From Nitrospira sp. BO4 (lineage in GTDB: Bacteria > Nitrospirota > Nitrospiria > Nitrospirales > Nitrospiraceae), in contig JAMPUU010000017.1 of the NCBI GenBank assembly GCA_030144965.1, positions 434,001 through 498,000 of the forward strand: a stretch of DNA of 64,000 bases. Reading direction: 5' to 3'. The notes below the pieces were generated by a model, which did no database searches, had not been told where the DNA came from, and saw nothing but the letters and a program-made list of their open reading frames with translations. The translations under genes and the position numbers were made by a program. Positions 34,141-43,081 of the stretch are shown here, piece by piece; positions within the stretch are counted from its first letter, which is position 1; every line of letters begins with the position of its first letter.

Positions 34141-35244
34141 TTACAGGATGGGAGTGAAATGCAACCCATGCGCTTCGGCCACAGCCTGGCAGGTCACTTT
34201 CCCATCCATCACATTCACACCACGAGCCAGCCCAGAATCCGAACGGATGGCTCGATCGACACCATCAGAAGCGAGGCGCACTATATAGGGCAGGGTCGCA
34301 TTGGTCAAGGCAAAGGTCGCCGTTCGGGGAACAATGCCGGGCATGTTCGTCACGCAATAGTGTGTCACACCATCCACCACGTAGACTGGTTCTGAGTGCG
34401 TCGTCGGTCGTGTCGTTTCAAAACACCCTCCTTGATCGACTGCAATATCAACGATCACAGCCCCGGGTTGCATCCGTGCAACCAACGCTCGGTCCACTAC
34501 CTTGGGCGCGCGTGCACCATGCACGAGCACGGCACCGACTACCACGTCCCCTTGCACCACTGTTTCCTCGACGGCGGCCTGCGTTGAGATCCGGGTAATA
34601 ATTCGGCCTCGATAGAGATCGTCGAGCTCTTGCAGCCGTTGAACATTCAAATCAAGTACGGTCACTTGCGCCCCCATGCCGACGGCAATCCGTACCGCCG
34701 ACGTGCCGGCGACTCCGGCTCCGAGCACCACAACTTTTCCCGGCTCGACACCAGGCACACCACTCAACAACACCCCTCGGCCTCCGTATGAGCGTTCCAA
34801 ATACTGTGCTCCGATTTGTACCGCCAGCCGACCGGCAATTTCACTCATCGGCTTCAACATCGGCAAGCTGCCGTCTGCAGCTTCAACCGTCTCACGAGCA
34901 ATCGCCGTAATTTTCGTTGCCATCAAGACTTTCGTCAGTTCCGGAAGAGACGCCAAATGCAGATAGGTAAACAACACTTGTCCCGGTCGAAAGAGCGAAC
35001 ATTCGGAGAGCAGCGGTTCCTTGACCTTCACAATCATCTCTGCTTTCTCGAATATCTCGTGTTTTGAGCGGGCGATGATCGCCCCGGCCTTACGGTATTC
35101 GTCATCACTAAATCCGCTGCCTTGACCGGCGGACGGTTCAACCCACACGTCATGTCCACTCTGGCGCAATGCCGCTGCTCCGTCTGGCGTAAGACTGACG
35201 CGATGTTCTTGGTCCTTGATCTCTTTCGGGATGCCGATAATCAT
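34141..35244 (-). CDS. ald: Alanine dehydrogenase
   Basis: This 367-residue enzyme interconverts L-alanine and pyruvate with NAD and ammonia. The N-terminal signature MIIGIPKEIKDQEHRVSLTP is typical. K and H of the active site lie in IVKVKEPL (about 72-79) and FTYLHLA (about 91-97). The NAD-binding Rossmann motif is VVLGAGVAGTSAVRIA (about 172-187). The length is normal. It stands just upstream of tRNA-Pro on the same strand. Confidence 0.96.
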   Translation of the reverse strand: MIIGIPKEIKDQEHRVSLTPDGAAALRQSGHDVWVEPSAGQGSGFSDDEYRKAGAIIARSKHEIFEKAEMIVKVKEPLLSECSLFRPGQVLFTYLHLASLPELTKVLMATKITAIARETVEAADGSLPMLKPMSEIAGRLAVQIGAQYLERSYGGRGVLLSGVPGVEPGKVVVLGAGVAGTSAVRIAVGMGAQVTVLDLNVQRLQELDDLYRGRIITRISTQAAVEETVVQGDVVVGAVLVHGARAPKVVDRALVARMQPGAVIVDIAVDQGGCFETTRPTTHSEPVYVVDGVTHYCVTNMPGIVPRTATFALTNATLPYIVRLASDGVDRAIRSDSGLARGVNVMDGKVTCQAVAEAHGLHFTPIL

Positions 35245-35400
35245 AGCGATTCCCCTCTCGACGTTGCGCCAGGTGAGTTCATCGAGTCATTATACCTCGT
35301 CACAGGACGATACGCTTCGCCCAGCGCCTTCGCGCCCGTGGACAGTCCTGAAAGTCTTGTTGTAAGATGAGACTTTGCGAATCGCCTATGGAGGGTAGAC

Positions 35401-35784
35401 ATGGACTCTTGGAACGAATCGTGTCAGGCCTGTGGATCCGCTGGCGGACCGCTTACAAAGTTTTCACTGGGGAAGGATTTTTTCGGCCGCCCCTACGATC
35501 GTTTGTCGCCGTCAGCGGATCAAAATCCGAAATGGTATTGTACCCCTTGCTCGATGCACAAAAACCTGCAACGGGACTTTCGCGATATCCGCACCGAATT
35601 CGAAAAACTACGCGCCGGCCAAGGGTCGGAGCTTTCACGGGGTGACGAGTTCCGACGGGCCTCGTTACGGTTACAGGAAATTCGGACTATCCTGAGCGCA
35701 CCCCAACAACAGTCTCCCTTTTTAAGCGGTCACGATGTCACGCTCCTGATGGAACGACTCAATACCCTCACCATGCCGGCATAA
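35401..35784 (+). CDS. Small protein with a two-CxxC zinc-ribbon-like N terminus
   Basis: This 127-residue protein has cysteine pairs C8-C11 and C47-C50 that could bind zinc or an Fe-S cluster. The second half is helical and charged. An upstream TATGGAGGG site fits the ATG. I do not recognise the family. It is the first of four small co-directional genes, three of which have metal-binding cysteines. Confidence 0.65.
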   Translation: MDSWNESCQACGSAGGPLTKFSLGKDFFGRPYDRLSPSADQNPKWYCTPCSMHKNLQRDFRDIRTEFEKLRAGQGSELSRGDEFRRASLRLQEIRTILSAPQQQSPFLSGHDVTLLMERLNTLTMPA

Positions 35785-35795
35785 CCGGCTTCCTT

Positions 35796-36149
35796 ATGCC
35801 ACCTTTTCAACGACATATCTTCGTCTGTACCAACCAGCGTCCGAAGGACGATCCGCGTGGTTGTTGCGCAAATTTGGGCTCGGAAAAACTTCATGCGCAC
35901 TTCAAGAACGAAACCAAGCGATTGAATATCAAAGGTCTCGTTCGTGCCAATAAGGCCGGCTGCCTCGACCATTGCGAACTCGGCCCTAGTGTGGTGGTCT
36001 ATCCCGAGGGAGTGTGGTACTGGGTCGGTACAGAAGCAGATGTCACAGAAATCATGGAACGGCATGTCATGAAGGGGGAAATCGTAACCCGATTGCTCAT
36101 GCCTGATCACCCGATTCCAGAACAGTTGGCACCACTTAAGAGACTCTAG
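35796..36149 (+). CDS. Thioredoxin-like [2Fe-2S] ferredoxin
   Basis: This 117-residue protein has the cysteine pattern of thioredoxin-fold ferredoxins: C11, C23/C24, C56 and C60 in FVCTNQRP, GCC, and KAGCLDHCELGPSVVVYPEGVWY. Such proteins carry one electron; related domains occur in hydrogenase and NADH dehydrogenase subunits. It begins 12 bases after the zinc-ribbon-like gene. Confidence 0.9.
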   Translation: MPPFQRHIFVCTNQRPKDDPRGCCANLGSEKLHAHFKNETKRLNIKGLVRANKAGCLDHCELGPSVVVYPEGVWYWVGTEADVTEIMERHVMKGEIVTRLLMPDHPIPEQLAPLKRL

Positions 36150-36169
36150 CACTCTTCTGCTGCACTTCC

Positions 36170-36583
36170 ATGCCCACCGAAGACAAATGGAAGGCCAACA
36201 TGGAAAAAGTGGCCTTCGCTCAACAGTTTCCCGGGTTGGTGCTGAACTGGAACGCCTGCGAAGGTAAGACCATTCGTGCCGTCATCCCGCTGACAGGCAA
36301 ACCGGGCGCCGCGGTAGTCGTGTTTACTGATGCCTCCTTCACGATCGTCCCTCCGCTCACACCCGAGCCCTGGGCGGTTGGACAAGCCCTTGTTGATGCT
36401 CGTGCCCAACTTGAACCGGCCCACCAAGCGGCTTTTGCAGAGTATGATCAATTAGCCAGGAAGGACAAGGAAGCGCTGAGAACCGCACGGCTGGAAAAGA
36501 TTTTGGGCGCGATTCAAAATAATCTGGCGCAAATTCCTGAGCTCAAGGATCGGCTCAAAGAACTCGTAAAGGAATGGAAGTGA
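36170..36583 (+). CDS. Hypothetical protein
   Basis: This 137-residue soluble protein has a beta-rich first half (VLNWNACEGKTIRAVIPLTGKPGAAVVVFTDASFTIVPPL) and a helical, lysine-rich second half (about 75-137). No known motif is apparent. It lies in the run of small Fe-S genes, and its 3' end overlaps the longest version of the next gene by 10 bases. Confidence 0.6.
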   Translation: MPTEDKWKANMEKVAFAQQFPGLVLNWNACEGKTIRAVIPLTGKPGAAVVVFTDASFTIVPPLTPEPWAVGQALVDARAQLEPAHQAAFAEYDQLARKDKEALRTARLEKILGAIQNNLAQIPELKDRLKELVKEWK

Positions 36584-36882
36584 GCAGTCTACCGAAGAAG
36601 AACATGTTCGAGATCTTTTCGCAAGGCCTCTTTGAAGGAGTCAAACCCATGTTGGTCATTCGTGATCACCTTGTCCGCCATCCCGACCGCTGCATTCACC
36701 AGGCCGTATGCGTACCGATCTGCCCGACCAGCGCGTGGCTCTCGACGCCGCCCTACAAGTTCGATCCATCGCGCTGTCTAGAAAGTTGCCGGCTTTGCCT
36801 CGACGCCTGTCCATCGCAGGCGATCTACGCCGTGTTCAGAAAAGGCGACAAATTGCTGGAGCCGCAGAAGAAGACGGGGTAG
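36574..36882 (+). CDS. Small 4Fe-4S ferredoxin-like protein
   Basis: The longest frame gives 102 residues. A good AAGGAG site stands before an inner ATG at 36649, which would give 77 residues and may be the true start. The cysteine-rich part reads C-x5-C-x3-CP and then C-x3-C-x2-C-x3-CP. The second group is a normal 4Fe-4S motif; the first lacks the standard CxxCxxC spacing. It may carry one or two clusters. The electron partner is unknown. Confidence 0.75.
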   Translation: MEVSSLPKKNMFEIFSQGLFEGVKPMLVIRDHLVRHPDRCIHQAVCVPICPTSAWLSTPPYKFDPSRCLESCRLCLDACPSQAIYAVFRKGDKLLEPQKKTG

Positions 36883-37048
36883 GCCGGATACTTCTCGTGC
36901 TCGCGCACCCCGCACATCTGACTATTCTGATTTTCTAGGTGGTGAACGATGTGCTCGGTGCATGCGCGCAATTGAGAAGCATCCGACCTCCCCCATGAAG
37001 GAAAAGGAGAACGAAGGATAAGATGATGTAACGACCAGTTCCTCTCAA

Positions 37049-38101
37049 TCACACGATCTGTTTTCGCAAATGCCCCCACAACGCGGTTCCGGCGTATCCA
37101 CACGCCACGGTACCCGTCGTCATCGCCATAATCTGATAGACCTTGCTGCGTGGGATTTTGACTTTGACGGCTGGATCCAATAAATCGGGAGAATTCATGA
37201 CGAGCTTGAGAGATTCTCCGGCTGAGAGGATCGGCCACATGCATGCCAACCGTAACCTGGTTTCATGGCGCGGAACCGTCATCGTATAGAACCAGCCTTG
37301 ATCCAGATGCCCGACCGCCAGGCGGACAAGCTTGATCAGGACGGGTCTGAAGCGAGGAAGGTTGTTCCGATCCAATAAATCCGACGGTTTCAGGCCGGCT
37401 TCGGCGAGCATCATTTCGGGAATGTAACAACGCCCCTTCTGCAAATCGTGGGCAATGTCCTTCACGATGTTCGTCAATTGCAGCCCTTTTCCGAATCTTA
37501 CCCCCACTTCGGACATCTGTTGACGATCCCAATGCGCCAGTGCCTTGCGATGGGCACACATCAAAGAGGTCCAGAACTCACCCACACAACCGGCCACATG
37601 ATAGGTATACCGATCTAAATCATCGAGCGTCTTGAGCGCGGTGAGATCAGCCACAGAAGCTCCAGGGAAGGCGCTCAGATCCATCTCCATTCCTTGTGTC
37701 AGCGTCATCATTACCCGCTGGATTCGACGTTGGTCGTCCGGGGAACAGGTCAGGAACAGCCGGAAACATTCGTCCAACCGTTCGAGCAGGATTCGTTCCG
37801 CTGAATGTTGTTGGAGAGGCCCCACGGCTTGTTGAATCGTGCGGATCTGATCCCAGTCGGGATGTTCACCGAGAAACTGCTCTCTGAGTCGGTTAAGAAA
37901 ACTTAAGCGGCGCGGTCTGTCGATCAAATCCGTATCGGCGATCGTATCGGCGGCCCGAGCAAAGAGGTACGCCAATCCCACTTGATCACGCACATTTGCC
38001 GGCACAACGACCAATGTCGTGTAAAACAGACGCGAGACTTGTTTCAGAAGGTCACGAAGAAGCTCGTTCTTGGAAGTGGTGGTCGCCGTGGAGAGAGTCA
38101 T
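37049..38101 (-). CDS. Squalene/phytoene synthase family protein
   Basis: This 350-residue protein starts at the ATG at 38101, which touches the stop of the upstream cupredoxin gene. Class I prenyl-synthase motifs are present: the Asp-rich DTIAD (about 55) and the second motif GLQLTNIVKDIAHDLQKGRCYIP (about 205-227). A hydrophobic segment near the C terminus (VYQIMAMTTGTVACGYAGTALW) may anchor it in the membrane. It condenses two prenyl diphosphates, probably farnesyl units to squalene for hopanoids. Phytoene synthesis cannot be excluded from sequence alone. Confidence 0.87.
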   Translation of the reverse strand: MTLSTATTTSKNELLRDLLKQVSRLFYTTLVVVPANVRDQVGLAYLFARAADTIADTDLIDRPRRLSFLNRLREQFLGEHPDWDQIRTIQQAVGPLQQHSAERILLERLDECFRLFLTCSPDDQRRIQRVMMTLTQGMEMDLSAFPGASVADLTALKTLDDLDRYTYHVAGCVGEFWTSLMCAHRKALAHWDRQQMSEVGVRFGKGLQLTNIVKDIAHDLQKGRCYIPEMMLAEAGLKPSDLLDRNNLPRFRPVLIKLVRLAVGHLDQGWFYTMTVPRHETRLRLACMWPILSAGESLKLVMNSPDLLDPAVKVKIPRSKVYQIMAMTTGTVACGYAGTALWGHLRKQIV

Positions 38102-38538
38102 TACTTGACTTCCAGTACCCCCTCCATCCCTTTGTCTCGATGGCTGGGCATGGGCCACAATCGTTTGTCGCAATAGAACGGGAAGCGACCAGGCTCCGTC
38201 GGAACAAACCTAGCCAGGACAGTCTTCCCAGCTCCGACATCGTACTCGATCGACAAGCCTCCGGCCGAGTTCTTGATAATGAAGTTATGCGGTGTAATCG
38301 TTGTGACACTGGTCAGCGTCAACTCGACGGCCTTCCCCCTTTCCACAACCAGATGATTCGGTGAATAGGAATAGCTGTCGAGAATAACCGTAGCCCGTTG
38401 AACTCCATCCGGTGAAGTGGGAACCATGATCGGCGGACTGGGGATCGTGGTGTCTGCAGTCTGTCCTATAGAAGGCAGCAGCATCGTTAAGCAGCCCACC
38501 ATGCCGAGCACCCAGAAAGGTTGTTTGCCGACCCTCAT
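38101..38538 (-). CDS. Exported cupredoxin-domain protein
   Basis: In this 145-residue protein a signal peptide (WVLGMVGCLTMLLPSIGQTA) precedes one cupredoxin domain. Likely copper ligands are H in TPHNFII, then C, H and M in the C-terminal FYCDKRLWPMPSHRDKGMEG loop, a type 1 copper pattern. It would act as a periplasmic blue copper electron carrier or copper-binding protein. It overlaps the synthase gene by one base, so the two are co-transcribed, though no functional link is obvious. Confidence 0.82.
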   Translation of the reverse strand: MRVGKQPFWVLGMVGCLTMLLPSIGQTADTTIPSPPIMVPTSPDGVQRATVILDSYSYSPNHLVVERGKAVELTLTSVTTITPHNFIIKNSAGGLSIEYDVGAGKTVLARFVPTEPGRFPFYCDKRLWPMPSHRDKGMEGVLEVK

Positions 38539-38693
38539 GAGAACTTTCTAACAGGAACCACAGAAAGGGGTCAACATTATCCACGTACTTTCAGAGACTT
38601 CGAAAGTCTTGACTTTCCAGAACGCGTCCTTATGTTGGGGTTGAAGGACGGTGGCCGCCGCTTGATGCGGTCATTTCCGGAAGGCAGTTTGTG

Positions 38694-38699
38694 TATAAT
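38694..38699 (+). promoter_or_regulatory. Candidate -10 box upstream of htpX
   Basis: A perfect TATAAT lies 64 bases before the htpX start, in the context TTGTGTATAAT. No good -35 hexamer is present at 16-18 bases. The same TTGTGTATAAT string occurs upstream of tRNA-Ala at 47554. Confidence 0.45.
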
Positions 38700-38762
38700 A
38701 GTGGCTGTTCGATGGCCGGGTCGCGTATACAAGCGAGTAGCTAATCCCGAAGGAGGATTTCC

Positions 38763-39683
38763 ATGAAGTGGCTTAAGGGTATTGGCCTGTTTCTGATCGC
38801 AAACTTCCTCATCTATATCACGCTGTCATTCACGGCCAACCTGTTGATAAACGTCGTCCTGCCTGCATTCGGGATCGATGTGCGGGGAGTCTTCAATCAG
38901 CAGCTGTTGGTCTGGTCTCTGGTGATCGGATTCGGCGGTGCGTTCATCAGCTTGGCATTCTCCAAGCAGATGGCCCGGGCGATGCTGAGCTGCCAGCAAA
39001 TTACTCAACCTCGGTCGCATGCCGAGCACGTGATTTACGGCTCCGTCCAGGAGATTGCTCAACGGCTGAACATCACCATGCCGGAAGTCTGGGTGTACGA
39101 ATCCCCTGATCCCAATGCGTTTGCAACCGGTCCGAGCAAGAACAATTCAATGGTGGCGGTATCCACTGGTCTGCTGCAAAATCTTAAGGAAGATGAAGTG
39201 AAGGCGGTGCTCGCCCACGAAATGGGGCACGTCTATAACGGAGACATGTTTACGACGACTGTGCTCGCCGGGTTAATGAACACGTTCGTATACTACATCA
39301 GCAACTTCCTGGCACAGATGGTCGGACAACCGCATGGAGACCGGGAAGAAGGCAATGCGGGGAATCCGATCCTGGCCTTTGTTGTCTATATCTTTTTGCA
39401 GGTCGTCTTATCCTTTCTCGCCATGCTGGTCATCAGTTGGCATTCCCGTCGCCGAGAATTCGGCGCGGACGCGTTTGCGGCGAAGGTGTATGGCAAGGGC
39501 GCAATGATCGCAGCCCTGGAATCGATCAACCGGTGGGTCACCCGCGCGCAGCCTGAGTATGGGACGCAAGATGCGTTGGCGACGTTCAAGATCTCGGGCA
39601 AGACGTCCGGATTTATGCACCTCTTCGCCACTCATCCGCCGATGGAGGAACGAATTGCCGCCTTGCAACGTCTGACCGTGTAA
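38763..39683 (+). CDS. htpX: Membrane zinc metalloprotease HtpX (M48)
   Basis: In this 306-residue protein the zinc motif HEMGH is at H152-E153-H156, with the third ligand glutamate in RREFGADAFAAK. Two membrane segments precede it (about 5-30 and 46-66) and two follow (about 165-185 and 205-225). HtpX degrades misfolded membrane proteins in the cytoplasmic membrane. An AAGGAGGA site precedes the ATG. Confidence 0.95.
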   Translation: MKWLKGIGLFLIANFLIYITLSFTANLLINVVLPAFGIDVRGVFNQQLLVWSLVIGFGGAFISLAFSKQMARAMLSCQQITQPRSHAEHVIYGSVQEIAQRLNITMPEVWVYESPDPNAFATGPSKNNSMVAVSTGLLQNLKEDEVKAVLAHEMGHVYNGDMFTTTVLAGLMNTFVYYISNFLAQMVGQPHGDREEGNAGNPILAFVVYIFLQVVLSFLAMLVISWHSRRREFGADAFAAKVYGKGAMIAALESINRWVTRAQPEYGTQDALATFKISGKTSGFMHLFATHPPMEERIAALQRLTV

Positions 39684-39728
39684 CGACGTTCGATGGTGGC
39701 CGTCGTGCGGCCTCGAGAACGGCAGGTG

Positions 39729-40013
39729 TCAAGTTTTCCGATAGAACGTGATGTGTCGGCGATATTCTTGGACGGCCGCCCATAAGGCGGCCGATCCGAG
39801 AGCGATGTTGGTATCGAGAGCAGCTTCAACACCGGGATCATCAATCTCAACCTCATAGCGGTCTTGGATGTTCGTCCGAATCGGCCCCTGCGCGATTTCA
39901 CGAGGCAGAAAGATTTCCTTCCAGACTTCTTTCTCGACCAGGCAAACATCCCGAAATCGCTCATAGAGTAACGTCAGTTTTTCCGGATCCGTAATCCTGG
40001 CTCCCTCCCCCAT
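39729..40013 (-). CDS. Hypothetical protein
   Basis: This 94-residue soluble, acidic protein (for example EVEIDDPGVEAALDTNIALG) has an aromatic, basic C terminus. No cysteine cluster, signal peptide or membrane segment is visible. It is preceded by the 227-residue secreted-protein gene on the same strand, only about 20 bases away, so the two may be co-transcribed. Confidence 0.6.
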   Translation of the reverse strand: MGEGARITDPEKLTLLYERFRDVCLVEKEVWKEIFLPREIAQGPIRTNIQDRYEVEIDDPGVEAALDTNIALGSAALWAAVQEYRRHITFYRKT

Positions 40014-40034
40014 AACGCTCCTTTCTTTCTCAAC

Positions 40035-40682
40035 TTATTTGACGGACTTCTGTTCAGGCGTCAAGGCAGGTCCGACCTCTGCGACGGTAAAGCGCATCGT
40101 GCCGACCTGATTCACGGCATGAAACGGCTGCTGCCCTAACGGCGCGATATAGATCTTCGCCAGATAATTGCCCACCGCCCATCTTGCGCCTGAACGCTTC
40201 AACTCGAGATACCCATATCGCTCATGACCCGGCACTTCCAGCACATCCTTGCCCAACGGACTCTCATTCGGCTGGCCGCTCGGCTGCTCGAGCTGCCATT
40301 GCACTGCAAACTGTGCCGGATCTTCCAATGGAGCCACTTCAAAAACGATATAGATGGCTGGAATCTCCGGCGTGAATATCCAGCCCGGCTCGATCGGTTT
40401 CAGCCGCGGATCCTGGCTATACCACCCTTTTCGTCCAAACGTATCCCATTCCACCTCAAACCCTTTGGCCATTTTGATCCAGGTAAAGAGCGACTGTGGA
40501 ACGCCCTTTTCCTGATAGTCGAATGAAGGGGTTTGTGTCGTTCCAATCTCCGTGGACTCCTGCTCTTTGGAAGGCAGGAGATCTTTGCCGACCCCCACCT
40601 GTTCATAGAAAAGCACGACACACAGAACACCAACGGCAAACCAGCCTTGTGACAGTCTCACGAGAGGAACATCAGCAGCCAT
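40035..40682 (-). CDS. Membrane-anchored or secreted hypothetical protein
   Basis: The protein has 215 residues from the ATG at 40682 (an upstream ATG at 40718 is also possible). One N-terminal hydrophobic segment (GWFAVGVLCVVLFYEQVG) would anchor or export it. The rest is beta-rich, with WIFTPEIPAIYIVFEVAPLEDPAQFAVQWQLE and ELKRSGARWAVGNYLAKIYIA, suggesting an immunoglobulin-like extracytoplasmic fold. The family is not recognised. Confidence 0.65.
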   Translation of the reverse strand: MAADVPLVRLSQGWFAVGVLCVVLFYEQVGVGKDLLPSKEQESTEIGTTQTPSFDYQEKGVPQSLFTWIKMAKGFEVEWDTFGRKGWYSQDPRLKPIEPGWIFTPEIPAIYIVFEVAPLEDPAQFAVQWQLEQPSGQPNESPLGKDVLEVPGHERYGYLELKRSGARWAVGNYLAKIYIAPLGQQPFHAVNQVGTMRFTVAEVGPALTPEQKSVK

Positions 40683-40791
40683 GGATTCAATCGTACTGAG
40701 GCATATCATTGGGGTCAATAACCGCCGCTGATCATCCGATCAATCCTTGTGCCATACCGGTGGTATGGTAGAGTGCTCTTGGCGTTCCTGT

Positions 40792-42189
40792 ATGACTGCC
40801 CAACAAGCATCGACATCAACATTACAGTCCGTCGACCCTGCCGCTAGAGAGCCACACGAATCCGGGCGGCGCTTCGGCATTCGGGACGGGCTGTTCCAAG
40901 CCGTCGCCCAAGGCGGAGGCGAGCAGTACCTCTCGGCCTTTGCACTGCTGCTCCACGCGACACCATTCCAGTTGAGCATCCTCTCCGCCGTTCCACAACT
41001 GTTAGGAACATGGGCGCAGTTGATTTCAGTCAAGGTATCCCACTGGTTCCCCAGCCGAGCCTCTCAAGTCTTCTGGGGGATCATCGGTCAGTCCCTATCC
41101 TGGATCCCAATCTTGGCACTACCATTGCTCTGGCCCAACCAAGGGCCTTGGCTCCTCATATCCGCCGTCGCCGTCTATTTCATCTTCAGCCATTTCACGT
41201 CTCCTGCTTGGAACAGTCTCATCACCGACTTGCTGGAACCCAACGAGCGAGGCATGTACTTCGCCAAACGAGCACGGGTGATTGCACTGACCAGTTTTAT
41301 CGCGCTCTGCCTGGCGGGAGTCCTCTTGAGTTTTTTCGAAGAGCGGCAACTCCTTTGGATCGGTTTCGCGGTCATGTTCCTCACAGCCGGTGTTTGCCGG
41401 AGCGCGCCGGCCTTCTTGCTGCGGAACGTCAGCGGCTTACCAACACCTGACCCGAGCACGACGCCAACGGGCTTTCTGGAATTTTTCCGCACCGGCATGT
41501 CTGAAAACTTTCGCCATTTTCTGCTGTTTTCAGGTCTCATGCATTCCGCTGTCCTGGTAGCCGGTCCTTTCTTCGTGATCTATCTGCTCCAGGATCTCCA
41601 CCTGGCTCACTGGCAGTATGGGGCCTGGCTCGCGGCAGGCATCTTCGGTCAATTCCTCACCCTGCCCGGTTGGGGACGGTTCGGTGACCGTTTTGGGAAC
41701 AAGGCACTGCTCACCTTCACCGGCTTGCTCGTAGCGTTTCTGCCCATGCTGTACATAATCAACACGACATGGTTCTTTCTTGTCGCCGTGAACTTCTTTG
41801 GAGGCGTGGTGTGGGCAGGACTTGGACTTGGACTGAACAACTACGTCTTCGACGCAGTGCAGCCAACGGACCGTGCAAAGGCGGTCGCTATTTCAAGCAT
41901 CGTCAACGCCTTTGGGTGGGCCATGGGAACGGTAATCGGCAGCCTGTTGATCGATATGCTGCCTGCCAGACTGGGGCTTGGAGCCGTAACTCTGGAACCT
42001 GTCTCGAATCTCCCGTTTATATTCTTTATTTCAGGTTTGTTGCGCTTGGTCGTCTCGGTTCTACTACTCAGGACCTTCCACGAACCCCGTCAAGTCGAAC
42101 GACGAGCCCACAACCGACTGTTCTGGGAACTACCACTGCTGAAGCCTTTACGCGAGTTGTCGCGCCGGCCCACCAGCGCCAATCAGTAA
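40792..42189 (+). CDS. Major facilitator superfamily transporter
   Basis: The protein has 465 residues from the ATG at 40792. About twelve membrane spans are arranged in two halves, with a short basic loop GRFGDRFGNKALL (MFS motif A) between the sixth-seventh region and later helices. No substrate signature is recognisable. The end overlaps the convergent small lipoprotein gene by seven bases. Confidence 0.85.
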   Translation: MTAQQASTSTLQSVDPAAREPHESGRRFGIRDGLFQAVAQGGGEQYLSAFALLLHATPFQLSILSAVPQLLGTWAQLISVKVSHWFPSRASQVFWGIIGQSLSWIPILALPLLWPNQGPWLLISAVAVYFIFSHFTSPAWNSLITDLLEPNERGMYFAKRARVIALTSFIALCLAGVLLSFFEERQLLWIGFAVMFLTAGVCRSAPAFLLRNVSGLPTPDPSTTPTGFLEFFRTGMSENFRHFLLFSGLMHSAVLVAGPFFVIYLLQDLHLAHWQYGAWLAAGIFGQFLTLPGWGRFGDRFGNKALLTFTGLLVAFLPMLYIINTTWFFLVAVNFFGGVVWAGLGLGLNNYVFDAVQPTDRAKAVAISSIVNAFGWAMGTVIGSLLIDMLPARLGLGAVTLEPVSNLPFIFFISGLLRLVVSVLLLRTFHEPRQVERRAHNRLFWELPLLKPLRELSRRPTSANQ

Positions 42190-42404
42190 GGGCCCACCCC
42201 GGAACCAACCGCACGATTCTTCTCTTCTTGTTTCAGCTTGTCGAACGTCTTATCGCCATGATCACGGACCTGGTCCTGCGTCACCGTCGACGCCGGCTTA
42301 GGCGCTTCGCCGGCACACCCACCGATACTCACCAGCACCACTCCCGCTGCAACAATAACCCACCGATGTTTGTGTTCCGTTCCCCCCGTCTTTTCTCCGA
42401 ACAT
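42183..42404 (-). CDS. Small lipoprotein
   Basis: The protein has 73 residues. The ATG at 42404 has AGGAGG six bases upstream; earlier in-frame ATGs sit inside or before that site. A basic stretch, a hydrophobic helix (WVIVAAGVVLVSIG) and a GGC lipobox give a lipid-anchored mature peptide of about 44 hydrophilic residues. Function unknown; such small entericidin-like lipoproteins are common. Confidence 0.65.
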   Translation of the reverse strand: MFGEKTGGTEHKHRWVIVAAGVVLVSIGGCAGEAPKPASTVTQDQVRDHGDKTFDKLKQEEKNRAVGSGVGPY

Positions 42405-42426
42405 CTCCATCCTCCTTGGCAATGAT

Positions 42427-42444
42427 GTCTCGATGAATCGAGAC
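42427..42444 (-). promoter_or_regulatory. Hairpin in the leader of the small lipoprotein gene
   Basis: GTCTCGA (42427-42433) and TCGAGAC (42438-42444) form a perfect seven-base stem with a four-base loop, about 25 bases upstream of the start codon at 42404 and just before its ribosome-binding site. Confidence 0.4.
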
Positions 42445-42555
42445 CTATCATACCACCCCTTCGTCTGAATACCATTCTCACCCCATGTCGTTGACTCACT
42501 GAAACCAGGAGGGTATGCTTCCTCAGCAGCTCCCCCTTAACCCGAGAGATCCTCT

Positions 42556-43002
42556 ATGTCGTTGCACGACCGCCTGACCGAAGACCTCAAGCTCGCGATG
42601 AAATCGCGCGATCAACTTCGCATGGATGTGATCCGGATGATCAAAGCTGCGGTCCTGAACAAAGAGGTCGAACTCAAACGGGACCTCGATGACGCGGAAA
42701 TGAGCCGAGTGATGACCACCCTGGTGAAACAACGACGGGAATCAGTCGAGCACTTTGAAAAAGCCCAGCGGATGGAGCTCGCCGGAAAGGAGCGCAAGGA
42801 AATTGAGATCATCGAGTCCTACCTCCCAAAACCGCTTTCCCCGCAAGAGCTTGAAACCGTCGTTGGGTCGGTCATTGCCGAAACCGGGTCCCGCTCGCTG
42901 AAGGACATGGGATTGGTCATGAAAGCTGTTATGGCTCGCCTTGGAGGGCAGCCCATCGACGGCAAACAACTCAGCGACTTGGTCAAAAGCAAACTCGCCT
43001 GA
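42556..43002 (+). CDS. GatB/YqeY domain protein
   Basis: This 148-residue protein is a complete stand-alone YqeY: LTEDLKLAMKSRDQLRMDVIRMIKAAV at the start, the YLPKPLSPQELE hinge, and the C-terminal DMGLVMKAVMARLGGQPIDGKQLSDLVKSKL. The domain is homologous to the tRNA-binding tail of GatB; the free-standing form may bind tRNA, but its role is not settled. It is followed by the receiver-protein cluster. Confidence 0.93.
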   Translation: MSLHDRLTEDLKLAMKSRDQLRMDVIRMIKAAVLNKEVELKRDLDDAEMSRVMTTLVKQRRESVEHFEKAQRMELAGKERKEIEIIESYLPKPLSPQELETVVGSVIAETGSRSLKDMGLVMKAVMARLGGQPIDGKQLSDLVKSKLA

Positions 43003-43017
43003 TACCCCACAGTCATT

Positions 43018-43026
43018 TGCTATACT
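43018..43026 (+). promoter_or_regulatory. Extended -10 promoter of the first receiver gene
   Basis: TGCTATACT is an extended -10 element (TGN plus TATACT) 56 bases before the gene at 43082. No clear -35 is seen, as is usual for such promoters. TATACTGG also occurs upstream of the related gene at 52451. Confidence 0.45.
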
Positions 43027-43081
43027 GGATCTGATCCCATCGTGACTTTAGTTTTGCTGGACCTCAGCCGTTAAGAACGTT

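Noticed and set aside
39690-39720. GGCCG/CGGCC hairpin after htpX as a terminator
   Set aside because: Only a five-base stem and no T-run.
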